A DNA stretch of 64,000 nt from Vreelandella olivaria (GCA_004295565.1 AP019416.1:4464001-4528000), one strand, 5' to 3'; shown: positions 1 through 10,527, numbered from the stretch's first letter. The notes: generated by a model from the sequence alone, not told the origin. A program made the numbers and translations.

Positions 1-1429
1 GTCACCCAGCGCATAGCAGCCGTTGGCACCGCCACAGGCCTGAACGCCCTTCACCAGCCCCGGCACGAAGCCAATAATATCGTCGCGCCAGGTAGGCCGC
101 GCCCCGGTGTGTGACGCCAGGTGAATCACCGGGCTGTAGCCGCCGGAGCTGGCAATGGTATCGCAGGCCAGTTCCTGAACCGGGCCACTCACTTTGAAAG
201 CGTCAATATCGATCTTGGCGACCCGTGCCGCGGTGACCCGATTGCTGCCTTTCGCCTCGATCACGGCACTGCCGGTAATGATGTTGATGCCCTGGGCGCG
301 GGCGGCATCCACCCAGTCGCCTGCCGGTGCCTCGCGGGCATCCACAATAGCGGCGACTTCGCAGCCGGCCTCTTTCCAGTCCAGGGCAGCGCGGTAGCCA
401 TAATCGTTACTGGTGGAGAGCACCAGTTTGCGGCCCGGCGCCACGCCGTAGCGGCGGATATAGGTCGACACGGCGCCCGCCAACAGGTTGCCCGGAACAT
501 CGTTACCTGCATAGACCAGCGGCCGCTCATGGGCGCCCGTGCACAGAATCACCTGACCAGCACGTACCCGATGTAAACGGGCACGTACCTGACGGTGGCC
601 ATTTTCCACTGGCGCCGTATCGCTTAGGTGCTCGGTACGCCGCTCATGCAGCGTCACAAAGTTGTGGTCGTGATAGCCGTTGGCCGTAGTACGCGGCAGC
701 AAAGTGACGTTCTCGCAACCGGCCAGCTCCTCCAGCACCCGGACAACCCACTGATCTGCGGGCTTGCCTTCCAGGGTTTCACGGCTGGCCAGCAGCGAGC
801 CGCCCATCTCTTCCTGCTCGTCGGCAACGATCACCCGGGCGCCGCTGCGCGGCGGCCAGCGCCGCCGCAAGACCTGCGGCGCCTGCGCCGACGACCAGCA
901 CATCGCAGTGCTGATTGAAGTGATCATAGCTGTCCGGATCGGCTTCCATGGGGCTTCGGCCCAGGCCCGCCGCCTTGCGGATATATTTTTCGTAGGTCAG
1001 CCACATTGAGGCCGGCGCCATGAAGGTCTTGTAGTAGAAGCCCGGCGGCATAAACTGACCGCCCAGCTTGCCGATCAGCCCCATCAGGTCGCGCTGAACG
1101 TTTGGCCAGCCGTTGGTGCTAGTGGCGGTCAGTCCCTCATACAGCGCCTGCTGGGTGGCGCGCACGTTGGGCACCTGGCCAGCCTCGCTGCTGCCCAGCT
1201 GCACGATGGCATTGGGCTCTTCGGCACCCGCAGCGACGATGCCGCGGGGGCGCGAGTATTTAAAGCTGCGGTTAACGATATCCACACCGTTAGCCAGCAG
1301 CGCCGAAGCCAGGGTATCCCCGGGGTGCCCTTGGTAACGCTGGCCGTTAAAGGTAAAGCTCAACGTGCGGGAGCGATCGATACGGCCGCCCGTATTAAGG
1401 CGGAACACTTGTTGCTTGGACTGGCTCAT
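1..1429 (-). CDS. soxA: Sarcosine oxidase alpha subunit (3' end outside window, one frameshift)
   Basis: Alpha subunit of the heterotetrameric sarcosine oxidase, which converts sarcosine to glycine and passes the one-carbon unit to tetrahydrofolate. The N-terminus carries the small 2Fe-2S/ferredoxin-like region with FKYSRPRGI, then a Rossmann dinucleotide motif VVGAGAAGLAAALAAA near residue 185. The reading frame breaks near 846 and continues in another frame to the window edge (ITVADEQEEMGGSLLASRE, later ICTGAHERPLVY read as ILCTGAHERPLV), all typical of SoxA. Two bases appear to be missing in a CG repeat. The start ATG overlaps the soxD stop (ATGA), so the genes are translationally coupled. 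soxG would lie to the left. About 480 residues are visible. Confidence 0.93.
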
Positions 1430-1766
1430 GCCCGCACTCCTTCTTGATGACTAACCGCTGCCGCCTCGCGGGACTGCGTTTGGTTAGCAGCGGTAATCGA
1501 CGGCTGCTCACCCATTTTGTAAGTCTCGAGAATCTCGTAGCTCACGGTGTGACGCGTCACATTGAAAAACTTGCGGCAACCCACCGCGTGCACCCACATT
1601 TCATGGTGAACGCCACGGGGTTGTCACGGAAGAACAGGTAGTCACCCCACTCTTCGTCACTACACGCCTCGGGCTCTTTGGGGCGCTCGATATGCGCCTG
1701 GCCCTTGGGGTGGAACTCCTCTTCCTCACGGTGTTCGCCGCAGTAGGGGCAGTAGATATAGAACAT
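1426..1766 (-). CDS. soxD: Sarcosine oxidase delta subunit (one frameshift)
   Basis: Small zinc-binding delta subunit of heterotetrameric sarcosine oxidase. The N-terminus shows the zinc pair in YCPYCGEH, and the core DYLFFRDNP is characteristic. At 1617-1620 a run of four Cs (coding strand) replaces the five needed to read NPRGVHHEMW. With one C restored the frame runs to a TGA that overlaps the soxA ATG, giving about 113 residues, normal for SoxD. It lies 24 nt after soxB and 4 nt into soxA in the order soxB-soxD-soxA. I judge the break to be a base-calling error rather than a real mutation. Confidence 0.9.
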
Positions 1767-1790
1767 GCGGATATTCCTCTCGTATGAACC

Positions 1791-3040
1791 CTAGTGGGCC
1801 ACGCCGGCAGCGCCGTGTTCGTCGATCAGCGCACCGCTATGGAAGCGGAACATGGAGAACGGCTCGGCGATGGGGTGCATTTCACCCTTGGCCAGGCTGG
1901 CGGCAAACACATGCCCCGATCCTGGTGTGGCTTTGAAGCCGCCGGTACCCCAGCCGCAGTTGAAGTACAGACCCTTCACCGGCGTTTTGGAGATAATCGG
2001 GCAGGCATCCGGGCAGGTATCAACAATACCGCCCCACTGACGGTTCATGCGCACCCGCGAGAAGATCGGGAACATCTCGACGATCGCCTGAAGCGTGTGC
2101 TCCACGGTGGGATAGCTGCCGCGTTGACCATAGCCGTTGTAGCCGTCGATGCCCGCACCGATCACCAGGTCGCCCTTGTCGGACTGGCTGATGTAGCCAT
2201 GCACCTGGTTCGACATCACCACCGTATCGAGAATCGGTTTGATCGGTTCAGACACCAAGGCTTGCAGCGGATGGGACTCTAGCGGCAAGTTAAAGCCGCC
2301 CATCTTGGCCAGCACGCTGGAGTTACCGGCAGTCACACAACCGACGGTTTTGGCTTCAATATCGCCACGGTTGGTGTGTACACCGTAGATCTGCCCATCA
2401 CGAATCTTGAAGCCGGTGACTTCGGTCTGCTGCAAAATATCCACGCCGTGGGCATCGGCACCGCGGGCGTAGCCCCAGGCCACCGCATCGTGGCGCGCCA
2501 CGCCAGCACGCGGCTGCCAGGAGGCACCCATGACCGGGTAACGCGCGTTTTTGGAGCAGTCCATAATCGGCACCAGCTCCTGCACCCCTTTGGCGTCTAA
2601 TACTTCGCCGTCAATGCCGTTCAGACGATTGGCATTCACCCGACGCTGGATATCGCGCATATCCTGCAGGGTATGCCCCAGGTTGAGCACCCCCGCTGGG
2701 AAAACATCACGTTGTAGTTTAGATCTTGGGAGAGCCCTTCCCACAGTTTCATGGCGTGCTCATAGAGAGCGGCCGATTCGTCCCACAGGTAGTTGGAACG
2801 CACGATGGTGGTATTACGGGCGGTGTTACCACCGCCCAGCCAGCCTTTTTCGATCACTGCGACATTTTTGACGCCGAACTCTTTGGCCAGGTAGTAAGCC
2901 GTGGCCAAGCCATGACCACCACCACCGACGATGATCACATCGTACTGCTTCTTGGGCGTTGGATTACGCCACTGGCGCTCCCAGTTTTCGTGGTGGCTCA
3001 GCGCGTGCTTGACCAGGCCGAAGCCGGAATAGCGTTGCAT
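1791..3040 (-). CDS. soxB: Sarcosine oxidase beta subunit (one frameshift)
   Basis: Catalytic flavoprotein subunit of sarcosine oxidase (DAO fold, FAD and covalent FMN in this family). The first part holds the dinucleotide-binding motif [18 protein letters not shown] near residue 36 and the following [14 protein letters not shown]. The C-terminal part contains the conserved [15 protein letters not shown] and the glycine-rich [17 protein letters not shown]. The two parts join if one G is restored in the run at 2690-2694 ([12 protein letters not shown]). The corrected length is 416 residues, as expected. It follows glyA by 47 nt and precedes soxD, so the betaine demethylation end-steps and serine synthesis form one minus-strand transcription unit. 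Confidence 0.94.
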
Positions 3041-3087
3041 AGGTGTCTCCTCAGTTCAGCCGCGCCGGGCCCTGCCGGCAAGCCAAT

Positions 3088-4397
3088 TCAAGCAATGGAT
3101 TCAACGGCTTCAGCGGCGGACTCAGCGTAGACAGGGTGCTGGGCACACACGTCGGTCACTTTGGCCTGCACCTCGGCTTCAATGGAGGCCGTGTCTTTGC
3201 CTGCCGCCAATTCGTCTAAGATGTCGCAGATCCAGCCAGCCAGCTCGCTGCACTCGTCGGCATCGAAGCCGCGCGTGGTGACCGCGGGGTGCCAATACGC
3301 AGGCCAGACGTCACAAAGGGGCTTTGCGGGTCGTTGGGCACCGTGTTTTTATTCACCGTGATATGTGCGCGGCCCAGAGCTGCATCCGCATCCTTACCGG
3401 TAATGCCCTGGCGGATCAGCGAAACCAAAAGAGGTGGTCATCGGTGCCGCCGGACACCACGTCATAGCCGCGCTCCATAAACACTTTGGCCATGGCCTGG
3501 GCGTTATCGATCACCTGCTGCTGGTAGCGCACAAACTCCTGGTTCATGGCTTCCTTGAACGCTACCGCCTTGGCAGCAATCACATGCATCAACGGGCCGC
3601 CCTGCTGGCCTGGGAAAACCGCGCCATTAAGCTTTTTATACAGCGCTTCGTCGCCATGAGCGGAGAGAATCAAACCACCCCGTGGGCCGCGCAGCGTTTT
3701 ATGGGTGGTGGTGGTGACCACATGAGCGAAGGGAAGCGGGCTTGGATAGAGGCCAGCGGCCACTAATCCAGCGACGTGAGCCATATCGACCATCAACCAG
3801 GCGCCCACCTCATCGGCAATAGCGCGAAAACGTCGCCAGTCCACCACGCGAGAGTAAGCAGAGAAGCCCGCGATGATCATCTTCGGTTGGTGCTCGCGAG
3901 CCAAGCGCTCGACTTCTTCGTAATCGATCTCGCCGGTTTCCGGCTTGAGGCCATACTGCACGGCGTTGTAGTGCTTACCCGAGAAATTGGGGCGGCACCA
4001 TGAGTTAAGTGGCCACCGTGGGCCAGGCTCATACCCAATACGGTATCGCCCGGCGATACCAGGGCCATAAACACAGCGGCATTGGCCTGGGCCCCGGAGT
4101 GCGGCTGCACGTTGGCATAATTGGCACTAAAAGATGGCAGGCTCGTTCAATGGCCAAGGCTTCAACCTTGTCGACGAACTCACAGCCACCGTAGTAACGG
4201 CGACCTGGATAGCCTTCTGCATACTTATTGGTCAGCTGCGTACCTTGCGCTTCCATAACAAGTTTGCTGGTGTAATTTTCGGAGGCGATTAATTCAATAT
4301 GTGCTTCTTGGCGAGCCGTTTCTTCAGCAATTGCTTCAGCAAGCAAGGTGTCGTAACTGGCCAAACGTGCATTGGGGGAAAAATTATTGTGAAGCAT
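3088..4397 (-). CDS. glyA: Serine hydroxymethyltransferase (four frameshifts)
   Basis: PLP enzyme interconverting glycine and serine with tetrahydrofolate one-carbon units. Family motifs are [24 protein letters not shown], the PLP-lysine region [14 protein letters not shown] and [13 protein letters not shown]. Four one-base losses break the frame, at runs near 4129-4132, 3984-3988, 3427-3430 and 3286-3289. Restoring them yields one continuous protein ending AEAVESIA. I choose the ATG at 4397 because GAGGAGG precedes it by five bases; an in-frame ATG at 4439 would add 14 residues. It leads the glyA-soxBDA unit, so it is probably the dedicated enzyme turning sarcosine-derived glycine into serine. 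A housekeeping copy may exist elsewhere. Confidence 0.93.
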
Positions 4398-4710
4398 TAC
4401 CGCCTCCTCATGAGTCACTTTCTTATTAAGTGCTGACATACCTTTAATGCTGATAAACCCAGGTCGCTTTCAACCAAAGTCCCTATCAACGCGTTGTTAC
4501 CGCGATACTATCGTTGGAGTCCGGGCCCAAGATGCTTGCCGACGTCACCACTCGATGCATTTGCGACATCAGCAACATTTAGGCTGCTGCTGACGAGAAA
4601 GCACCGCAAACACAGCTGAAAAGCGCCATCCCAGCCGGGTAAAGCCAATGGTGAATGCTTACTTATTAGCGACCAGCGCTGTCTAAGCGGGAGGATTATT
4701 GGTTAGCACT
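4398..4710. other. Intergenic region upstream of glyA
   Basis: No convincing gene lies here. It must hold the promoter for the minus-strand glyA-sox unit. A GCGACAT sequence sits at 4563-4569; the same heptamer occurs inverted between gbcB and gbcA at 6077-6083. A short in-frame extension of glyA (4398-4439) is possible but lacks a good ribosome site. I saw no riboswitch-like conserved structure. Confidence 0.4.
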
Positions 4711-4750
4711 AAAACAAAAACGCCCTTTACGGCCATCACCATAAAGGGCG
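4711..4750 (-). terminator. Rho-independent terminator of gbcB
   Basis: A perfect 9-bp stem (CGCCCTTTA / TAAAGGGCG, arms 4721-4729 and 4742-4750) is followed on the minus strand by a T-rich tract (complement of 4711-4720). It lies 33 nt beyond the gbcB stop, so gbcB ends its own transcript here. Confidence 0.85.
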
Positions 4751-4782
4751 TATTGCGACAGGTATTAAAATGGCTGCCAGCG

Positions 4783-5889
4783 CTAGAAATCCACCACCAG
4801 ATCCCCTTTAGGACGGCTGCAGCAAGACAGGATATAGCCTTCTTCGACATCCTCATCCGTGATACCGCCGTTATGCTCCATTTCCACCTCACCCGATTTG
4901 AGTTCTACACGGCAAGTTCCGCAAATCCCCATACCACAGGCCTTGGGAATATGCAGACCCAGCTTGGCTGCCGCCGCATGAACCGTCTCACCCGGCTGAA
5001 TGCGCACGCTTTTCCCTGAAGAGGCAAACTCGATGCTGTGCAATTCGCTGGTATCGACATTTTCGGCGTCGACTTCTGCCTGCTCAGCCAGCTCAAGGAC
5101 ATCTTCACGTACCTCAACCGGCGTCGCGCCAAACGACTCCTCATGGTAGTGATCCATGTTGAAGTTGTTGGCACGCAGAATATTTTTGATGGCGTTCATG
5201 TAGGGGGTCGGGCCGCAGCAGAATATCTCCCGCTCCATAAAGTCCGGCACAATGAGTTCGAACAGCGGCTGGGTAAGGTAGCCACGGTAGCCGGCCCAGG
5301 CTTCACCAATGTCTTCCTTGCTCTCACATATGATATGCAGCTTGAACTCAGGAATGCGCGAAAACATATGCACCAGTTCACGATGATAAATCACATCGCG
5401 AGGGGCACGTGCGCTGTGTATAAATTCAACGTCAACAGCGGCGTTGGTATCAAACAGCCAGCGCGTCATGGACATCAATGGGGTAATACCCACCCCGCCA
5501 GAGAGAAACAGCACTTTTTCGGCAGGAAAATCAATGGAGTTAAAGTTGCCTACCGGGCCGTGCACGACCAGCTCGTCGCCCACTTTCAGGTTGGCATGCA
5601 GCCAGTTGGATACCTTGCCTCCTGGCACTTGTTTAACGGTGATTGAAAAGCTGTAAGGGATGGAGGGAGAGCTGGAAATGGTATAGGAGCGCATGATCGG
5701 CTGATTATCAATCTCCAGCTCCAGCGTCACGAACTGACCGGGCTTGAAGAAGAACAGTACAGGCTGCTCAGCCATAAAACAGAACGTGCGCACATCCTGA
5801 GTTTCCTGGATCACCTTAACGCAACGCACCTGGTGACGGCCGTTGGTCCAGGTTTGGGTCGTGACCGGATTGAAGAAATTGGTTGTCAT
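4783..5889 (-). CDS. gbcB: Glycine betaine demethylase reductase subunit
   Basis: Electron-transfer partner of the Rieske oxygenase GbcA; it passes electrons from NAD(P)H to the oxygenase that removes the first methyl group of glycine betaine as formaldehyde. Domain order is a ferredoxin-reductase FAD/NAD module (MRSYTISSSP for flavin, LFLSGGVGITPLMSM and FCCGPTPYM for the nucleotide) followed by a C-terminal plant-type 2Fe-2S ferredoxin (CGMGICGTCRVEL, then a last Cys in LSCCSRPKG). The frame is intact, 368 residues. ATG 5889 is chosen because AGAGGCGATA precedes it; an upstream in-frame ATG at 5916 has no such site. It is divergent from gbcA, the usual arrangement in Pseudomonas-type loci. 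Confidence 0.93.
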   Translation of the reverse strand: MTTNFFNPVTTQTWTNGRHQVRCVKVIQETQDVRTFCFMAEQPVLFFFKPGQFVTLELEIDNQPIMRSYTISSSPSIPYSFSITVKQVPGGKVSNWLHANLKVGDELVVHGPVGNFNSIDFPAEKVLFLSGGVGITPLMSMTRWLFDTNAAVDVEFIHSARAPRDVIYHRELVHMFSRIPEFKLHIICESKEDIGEAWAGYRGYLTQPLFELIVPDFMEREIFCCGPTPYMNAIKNILRANNFNMDHYHEESFGATPVEVREDVLELAEQAEVDAENVDTSELHSIEFASSGKSVRIQPGETVHAAAAKLGLHIPKACGMGICGTCRVELKSGEVEMEHNGGITDEDVEEGYILSCCSRPKGDLVVDF

Positions 5890-6250
5890 TATCGCCTCTG
5901 CCTGACCAGCCTTCATCGCTATGCATCACCGAACCGTATTCGCTATACGGCCAGTACCGTTGAGATGCATTCTGGGGATGCGCCTGCCAGCCGACTTACC
6001 TGATAACGACGCACACTTACCTCGTGCCACTCTTTATCGTTTAGAAACCTCTTTTTAGTCGCCACTACGCCACCTAATGTCGCGGGCAGATAACTGGCAG
6101 GGAGTAGCCTGCAACACAATCTGTCCCTGACGTCAGACCACATTTGAATAAAACGCCAGGTTACGCAACAGAACAACAAGATAAACAATCTTGACTAACG
6201 GCCGACTCGCAGCCCTAGAGGGGAAAGCGGTGGTTTACGAGGATACTGGT
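5890..6250. promoter_or_regulatory. Divergent gbcB/gbcA control region
   Basis: About 360 bases separate the chosen starts of gbcB and gbcA and must contain both promoters. An inverted GCGACAT (6077-6083) matches one upstream of glyA. A TTG-initiated extension of gbcA from 6191 is possible but its residues do not look like the family N-terminus. No confident -10/-35 pair is proposed. GbdR, encoded at 34.3-35.4 kb, is the expected activator from known gbd biology. Confidence 0.45.
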
Positions 6251-7536
6251 ATGCAAAAGTACGTGTTAAACACAATGGATGACCCGCTCGTCGCGGCCCG
6301 TGAGTCAACGGCCAATATGCTGCAAACGAGAGAGCACACCTTTTCACTTCCGCAGCCGTTTTATAACGATGCCCGCCTGTTTGCGATTGATATGCAAGAG
6401 GTTTTCGAGAAAGAGTGGCTGTTCGCAGGAATGACATGCGAGATCCCCACCAAGGGTAATTTCATGACATTGGATATCGGTGACAACCCCGTTGTCATCG
6501 TACGCGGTGGTGAAGGTACCATTCATGCCTTTCACAATGTCTGCCGCCACCGCGGTTCGCGACTTTGCGTAAAGGATAAGGGCAAAGTGGCAAAACTTGT
6601 TTGCCCCTATCACCAGTGGACTTACGAGCTTGATGGTCGCTTGCTGTTTGCCGGCAGCGATATGGGCACTGATTTCAACCTGGATCAGTTTGGCCTCAAG
6701 CCGGTCAGCGTTTGCACCGCCGGCGGTTTCATCTTTATCAACTTAAGCGACAACCCGCCCCCATGGATGACTTTCTGGAAACGCTTGAGCACTATCTCGA
6801 GCCCTACCAGATGGACAACGTCAAGGTCGCCACCGAGTCCAGTATCGTCGAGCAAGCCAACTGGAAGCTGGTCATCGAAAATAACCGCGAGTGCTATCAC
6901 TGCAACGGCGCGCACCCTGAGCTGCTGAACTCATTGCAGGAGTTTGATGACACCGACGATCCGCGCGCAACGCCCGCCTATAAGGAACTGGTGGCATGTA
7001 AACAAGCGGATTGGGATGAGGCGAAAGTGCCCTATCAGTTGAAGCGCTTTGGCAAACGCAATCGTCTGACCCGCACGCCGCTACTGGATGGCATTGTCTC
7101 CATGACAATGGACGGTAAGCCCGGCTGTAAGAAGCTAATGGGCCGCCTACCCAACGCTGATATGGGCTCGCTGCGCATCCTGCACCTGCCCAACTCCTGG
7201 AATCACTTCATGGGCGACCACGCGGTGGTGTTCCGCGTACTGCCCCTTGGACCGCAGCAAACCGTGGTGACCACCAAGTGGCTGGTTCACAAGGACGCGG
7301 TGGAAGGCATTGACTACGACCCCGAACAGCTGCGCCGCGTATGGGATGCCACCAACGACCAGGATCGCCAACTGGCCGAAGAGAACCAGCGCGGGATTAA
7401 CTCCAAGGCTTACCAACCCGGCCCTTACTCTGAAACTTATGAGTTCGGTGTTATCGATTTTGTCGACTGGTACGCCAACCGGGTGCTTGAGAATTTGGGC
7501 GAAAACACCCCTTCGTTACAGTTAGCGCAAGGGTAA
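6251..7536 (+). CDS. gbcA: Glycine betaine demethylase, Rieske oxygenase subunit (one frameshift)
   Basis: Terminal oxygenase converting glycine betaine to dimethylglycine plus formaldehyde. The Rieske 2Fe-2S ligands are visible as CRHRGSRLC and CPYHQW. The catalytic domain has the mononuclear-iron signature ENNRECYHCNGAHPEL and conserved NSWNHFMGDHAVVFRVLPL. The frame breaks at 6758-6762, where five Cs stand in place of six; restoring one joins LSDNPPP to MDDFLETLEHYL. The start ATG 6251 (MQKYVLNTMDDPL) has GAGG eight bases upstream and matches the family beginning before ARESTANML. Corrected length is about 428 residues. It stands alone on the plus strand, divergent from its reductase gbcB. 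Confidence 0.94.
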
Positions 7537-7599
7537 AATCTGGAAAGTCTAAAGGCAGCGACGGTCACAGACTATAGGACTCTCAGAGGAACTGACAAC

Positions 7600-7626
7600 G
7601 TGTACACAATAGACACCTGTGTACAC
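7600..7626. promoter_or_regulatory. Paired GTGTACAC palindromes, candidate TetR operator
   Basis: The octamer palindrome GTGTACAC occurs at 7600-7607 and again at 7619-7626, 19 bases apart (about two helical turns), just upstream of the TetR-type gene at 7656. TetR proteins commonly bind such palindromes in their own promoters. Autoregulation is an inference. Confidence 0.5.
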
Positions 7627-7655
7627 TTTGCCGCAACATTCTAGAGACGAGTTCG

Positions 7656-8294
7656 ATGCCATCCACCGATACTCCCGCTGCCAAAGGTTCCCAAGACGTC
7701 TGGCTCGACGCGGCATTTGAGCTGCTACTCGAATCGGGCGTCGATAGTGTCCGCATTCTTCCCCTGGCCAAGCGGCTAAAGCTTTCTCGCACCAGCTTCT
7801 ACTGGTTCTTCAAGGATCGCGAAGCGCTGCTGGAGGCCCTGATCGCACGCTGGCGTGAAAAGAATACCCAGGGTCTGGTGCAACAGACCGAAGCCTATGC
7901 CGAGAATATCGTCGAGGCGATGCTCAACGTCTTCGACTGCTGGCTGAACCCTCAGTTATTCGACTCCCCGCTAGAGTTCGCCATGCGTAGCTGGGCGCTG
8001 CAGTCAGCATCAGTAGTGAGTGAAATCGATGCGGCTGATGCCACCCGTATCGAAGCACTGGCGCGGATGTTCCAGCGTTACGGCTATGATCCGCTAGCGG
8101 CCAACGTACGTGGCCGCACCATCTATCTAACCCAGATCGGCTATATCTCGATGAACACCCAGGAATCACTCGAAGTGCGCATGCAACGCATCCCCGCCTA
8201 TGTCGAAATCTTCACCGGCCAGCCGCCTGGTTCCAGAGAATTGCAACGCTTCCATGCCCGCCATGGATATTATTCTCCAACCGACACTTACTAG
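7656..8294 (+). CDS. TetR/AcrR-family transcriptional regulator
   Basis: A 212-residue regulator with an N-terminal TetR-type helix-turn-helix: VWLDAAFELLLESGVDSV, then ILPLAKRLKLSRTSFYWFFKDREALLEAL (residues about 15-65). The YWFFKDREALL end of the recognition helix is diagnostic. The C-terminal ligand-binding half, ending RFHARHGYYSPTDTY, is not specific to a ligand I can name. The frame is intact. It precedes the DgcA-like demethylase gene (8452) on the same strand, opposite an ABC importer, so it most likely controls that module in response to its substrate. It is not obviously BetI. Tandem GTGTACAC palindromes lie upstream. Confidence 0.85.
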   Translation: MPSTDTPAAKGSQDVWLDAAFELLLESGVDSVRILPLAKRLKLSRTSFYWFFKDREALLEALIARWREKNTQGLVQQTEAYAENIVEAMLNVFDCWLNPQLFDSPLEFAMRSWALQSASVVSEIDAADATRIEALARMFQRYGYDPLAANVRGRTIYLTQIGYISMNTQESLEVRMQRIPAYVEIFTGQPPGSRELQRFHARHGYYSPTDTY

Positions 8295-8378
8295 CCCACA
8301 GCAAGCCTGATCGGCTAACACCACCTACCTTCCAGCCGTACCAGCGGTTAAACATGCTCGCCTCGCAATGTACATCAT

Positions 8379-8419
8379 TGAACATTTAATTGACAATAAT
8401 GAACATTAGCGCCTAGATT
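8379..8419 (+). promoter_or_regulatory. Putative sigma-70 promoter flanked by TGAACATT direct repeats
   Basis: TTGACA (8390-8395), an 18-bp spacer and TAGATT (8414-8419) form a plausible promoter for the demethylase gene at 8452. The sequence TGAACATT occurs at 8379-8386 and 8400-8407, 21 bases apart, on either side of the -35 box. The positions suggest a regulator contacting one face of the helix. The TetR protein encoded just upstream is the obvious candidate. Confidence 0.5.
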
Positions 8420-8451
8420 TATTAAATACACAATAAAATGGCGTTCTGTCC

Positions 8452-10487
8452 ATGCTTAACGATCCGCTGCTGCAGCCCTTCCAGCTCAAACATCTAACCC
8501 TGAAAAACAGGCTTATGATGACAGCCCATGAGCCCGCGTATCCTGAGGATGGGATGCCCAAAGCACTCTACCGTGCCTACCACGTCGAGCGGGCCAAGGC
8601 AGGCCTTGGCCTGACCATGACCGCCGGGTCTGCTGCGGTGGCCAAGGACAGCCCGCCCGTATTCAACAACATCCTCGCCTACAAGGATGAAGTGGTGCCC
8701 TGGATGCGTGAGCTGACCGACGCCTGCCATGAGCACGGCACCGCGGTGATGATCCAGCTGACTCATCTGGTCGACGCACCCGCTGGGACAAGGGCGATTG
8801 GCTGCCAGCGGTATCGTCATCGAACCGCCGCGAGGCGTCCCACCGCGCTTTTCCCAAGCAGGTCGAGGAGTGGGATATCGAGCGTCTGATCCGCGACTAC
8901 GCCGATGCCGCTGAGCGCATGCATGCCGCAGGCCTTGATGGCATCGAGCTGCAGGCCTATGGCCATCTGATGGATCAGTTCTGGTCGCCGCTGACCAATA
9001 CCCTCGAAGAACCTTATGGTGGTGATCTCGACAATCGACTGCGTTTCACCTTTGAGGTGCTGCGCGCCATACGCCAGCGGGTTGGCGAGACGTTCATCGT
9101 CGGCGTGCGCTACACCGGCGACGAGATGCTGCCGGGAGGGCTGACGTCCGGCGATGGAATGGAGATCTCACGGCGCTTGAAGGACAGCGGCCTGGTTGAC
9201 TTCCTCAACGTGGTTCGCGGCCACATCGACACCGACGCGGGACTCACCGACGTGATTCCCATCCAGGGCATGCCCAGCGCCCCGCACCTGGATTTCGCCG
9301 GCGAAATACGCCGTGAGATCGACTTTCCCACCTTCCATGGCGCCAAGATCCAGGATGTCGCCACTGCCCGTTATGCCATCGCCTCAGGCAAGGTCGACAT
9401 GATTGGCATGACCCGCGCCCACATGGCTGATCCGCACATCGTGCGCAAGATCATAGAAGGACGCGAGGAGGAGATCCGCCCCTGTGTCGGCGCCAACTAC
9501 TGTCTGGATCGTATCTATCAGGGCGGCGCCGCCTACTGCATCCACAACGCCGCCACCGGGCGCGAAACCAGTATGCCCCATACTATTCCCAAGGCGGCAC
9601 AGCAGCGGCGAGTGGTGATTATCGGTGCCGGGCCGGCGGGGTTGGAAGCTGCCCGAGTCGCTGGCGAGCGAGGCCATTCGGTGGTGGTGCTGGAGGCCGC
9701 CAGCGATGCCGGTGGGCAGGTGCGCCTCACCGCTCAGAGCGAGCGCCGCCGCGAGATGCTGGGCATCATCGATTGGCGCTTGGCGCGCTGCGAAGCGCTG
9801 GGTGTCGAGATCCGCTACAACATCTGGGCTGAGGTGGAGGACGTGCTCGCCGAGCAGCCGGACGTGGTGATTGTGGCTACCGGCGGCTATCCCATGGAAG
9901 ATCAGCCTGAGGTTGGGCACGATCTGGTGGTCAACACCTGGGACATCCTGTCCGGCCATGTGCCACCGGGCAAGCGGGTGCTGCTGTTCGACGATGCTGG
10001 CGACCATGCCGCCCTGCAGGCGGCGGAGATCATCGCCGCTGCGGGGGCCGAACTGGAGATTATGACGCCGGATCGCACCTTCTCTGCAGAGATCATGGCC
10101 ATGAACCTGGTGCCCTACATGCGTGCCCTGCAGCGCGCCAACGTCACCTTCACCCCGACTTACCGGCTAAAAATCCGTACAGCGCGACGGTGGCGAGCTG
10201 CTCGCCAGGATCACCAGCGACTACATGGATCTGGAGCACGAACGGCGTATCGACCAGGTAGTGGTCAACTACGGCATCACGCCGATGGCCGACATCTATT
10301 TCGTGCTCAAACCGCACGCCAGCAATGGCGGCGAGGTGAACTACGATGACCTGATCGTGGGCAACCCCAGCGCGTCATCAACAATCTGGATGGCCATTTC
10401 CAGCTGTTCCGGATCGGCGATGCCGTCGAGTCCCGGAACACCCACGCGGCCATCTACGACGCGCTCAGGTTGGTCAAAGACATATAG
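8452..10487 (+). CDS. DgcA-like N-demethylase, FMN/Fe-S flavoprotein (three frameshifts)
   Basis: Member of the trimethylamine dehydrogenase / DgcA family. The order is an N-terminal TIM-barrel FMN domain (LKNRLMMTAHEPAYPE, THLGRRTRWDKGDW after correction, GIELQAYGHLMDQFWSP), an Fe-S site region (CVGANYCLDRIYQ), then a Rossmann domain (VVIIGAGPAGLEAARVAGERG) and a second nucleotide site. Indels are inferred at 8769 (one G missing), 10169-10173 (one A extra) and 10365-10368 (one C missing). The corrected length is 678 residues. It is a paralogue of dgcA at 30253, but sits with a TetR regulator and an ABC importer. An N-methylated substrate other than dimethylglycine, such as N-methylproline from a betaine, is a guess. 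Confidence 0.82.
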
Positions 10488-10527
10488 CTTTTGCAGTAAA
10501 CCAGTGCAGCATTAACGCTATTTGGGC

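Noticed and set aside
121-576. Plus-strand open frames of 60-150 codons across soxA
   Set aside because: They lie antisense to a conserved gene in GC-rich DNA and have no family motifs or ribosome sites.
3088-4397. glyA as a true pseudogene because of four frameshifts
   Set aside because: All four are single-base losses in short runs, and the sequence between them is perfectly conserved in catalytic regions, which real decay would not preserve.
4398-4710. A glycine or tetrahydrofolate riboswitch upstream of glyA
   Set aside because: I could not find the conserved core or paired elements of these riboswitches on either strand.
5943-6188. Small minus-strand gene between gbcB and gbcA
   Set aside because: The translation has no family likeness and occupies the shared promoter region.
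7656-8294. Calling the TetR-type gene betI
   Set aside because: No betA, betB or choline genes are adjacent, and the context is a demethylase and ABC importer.
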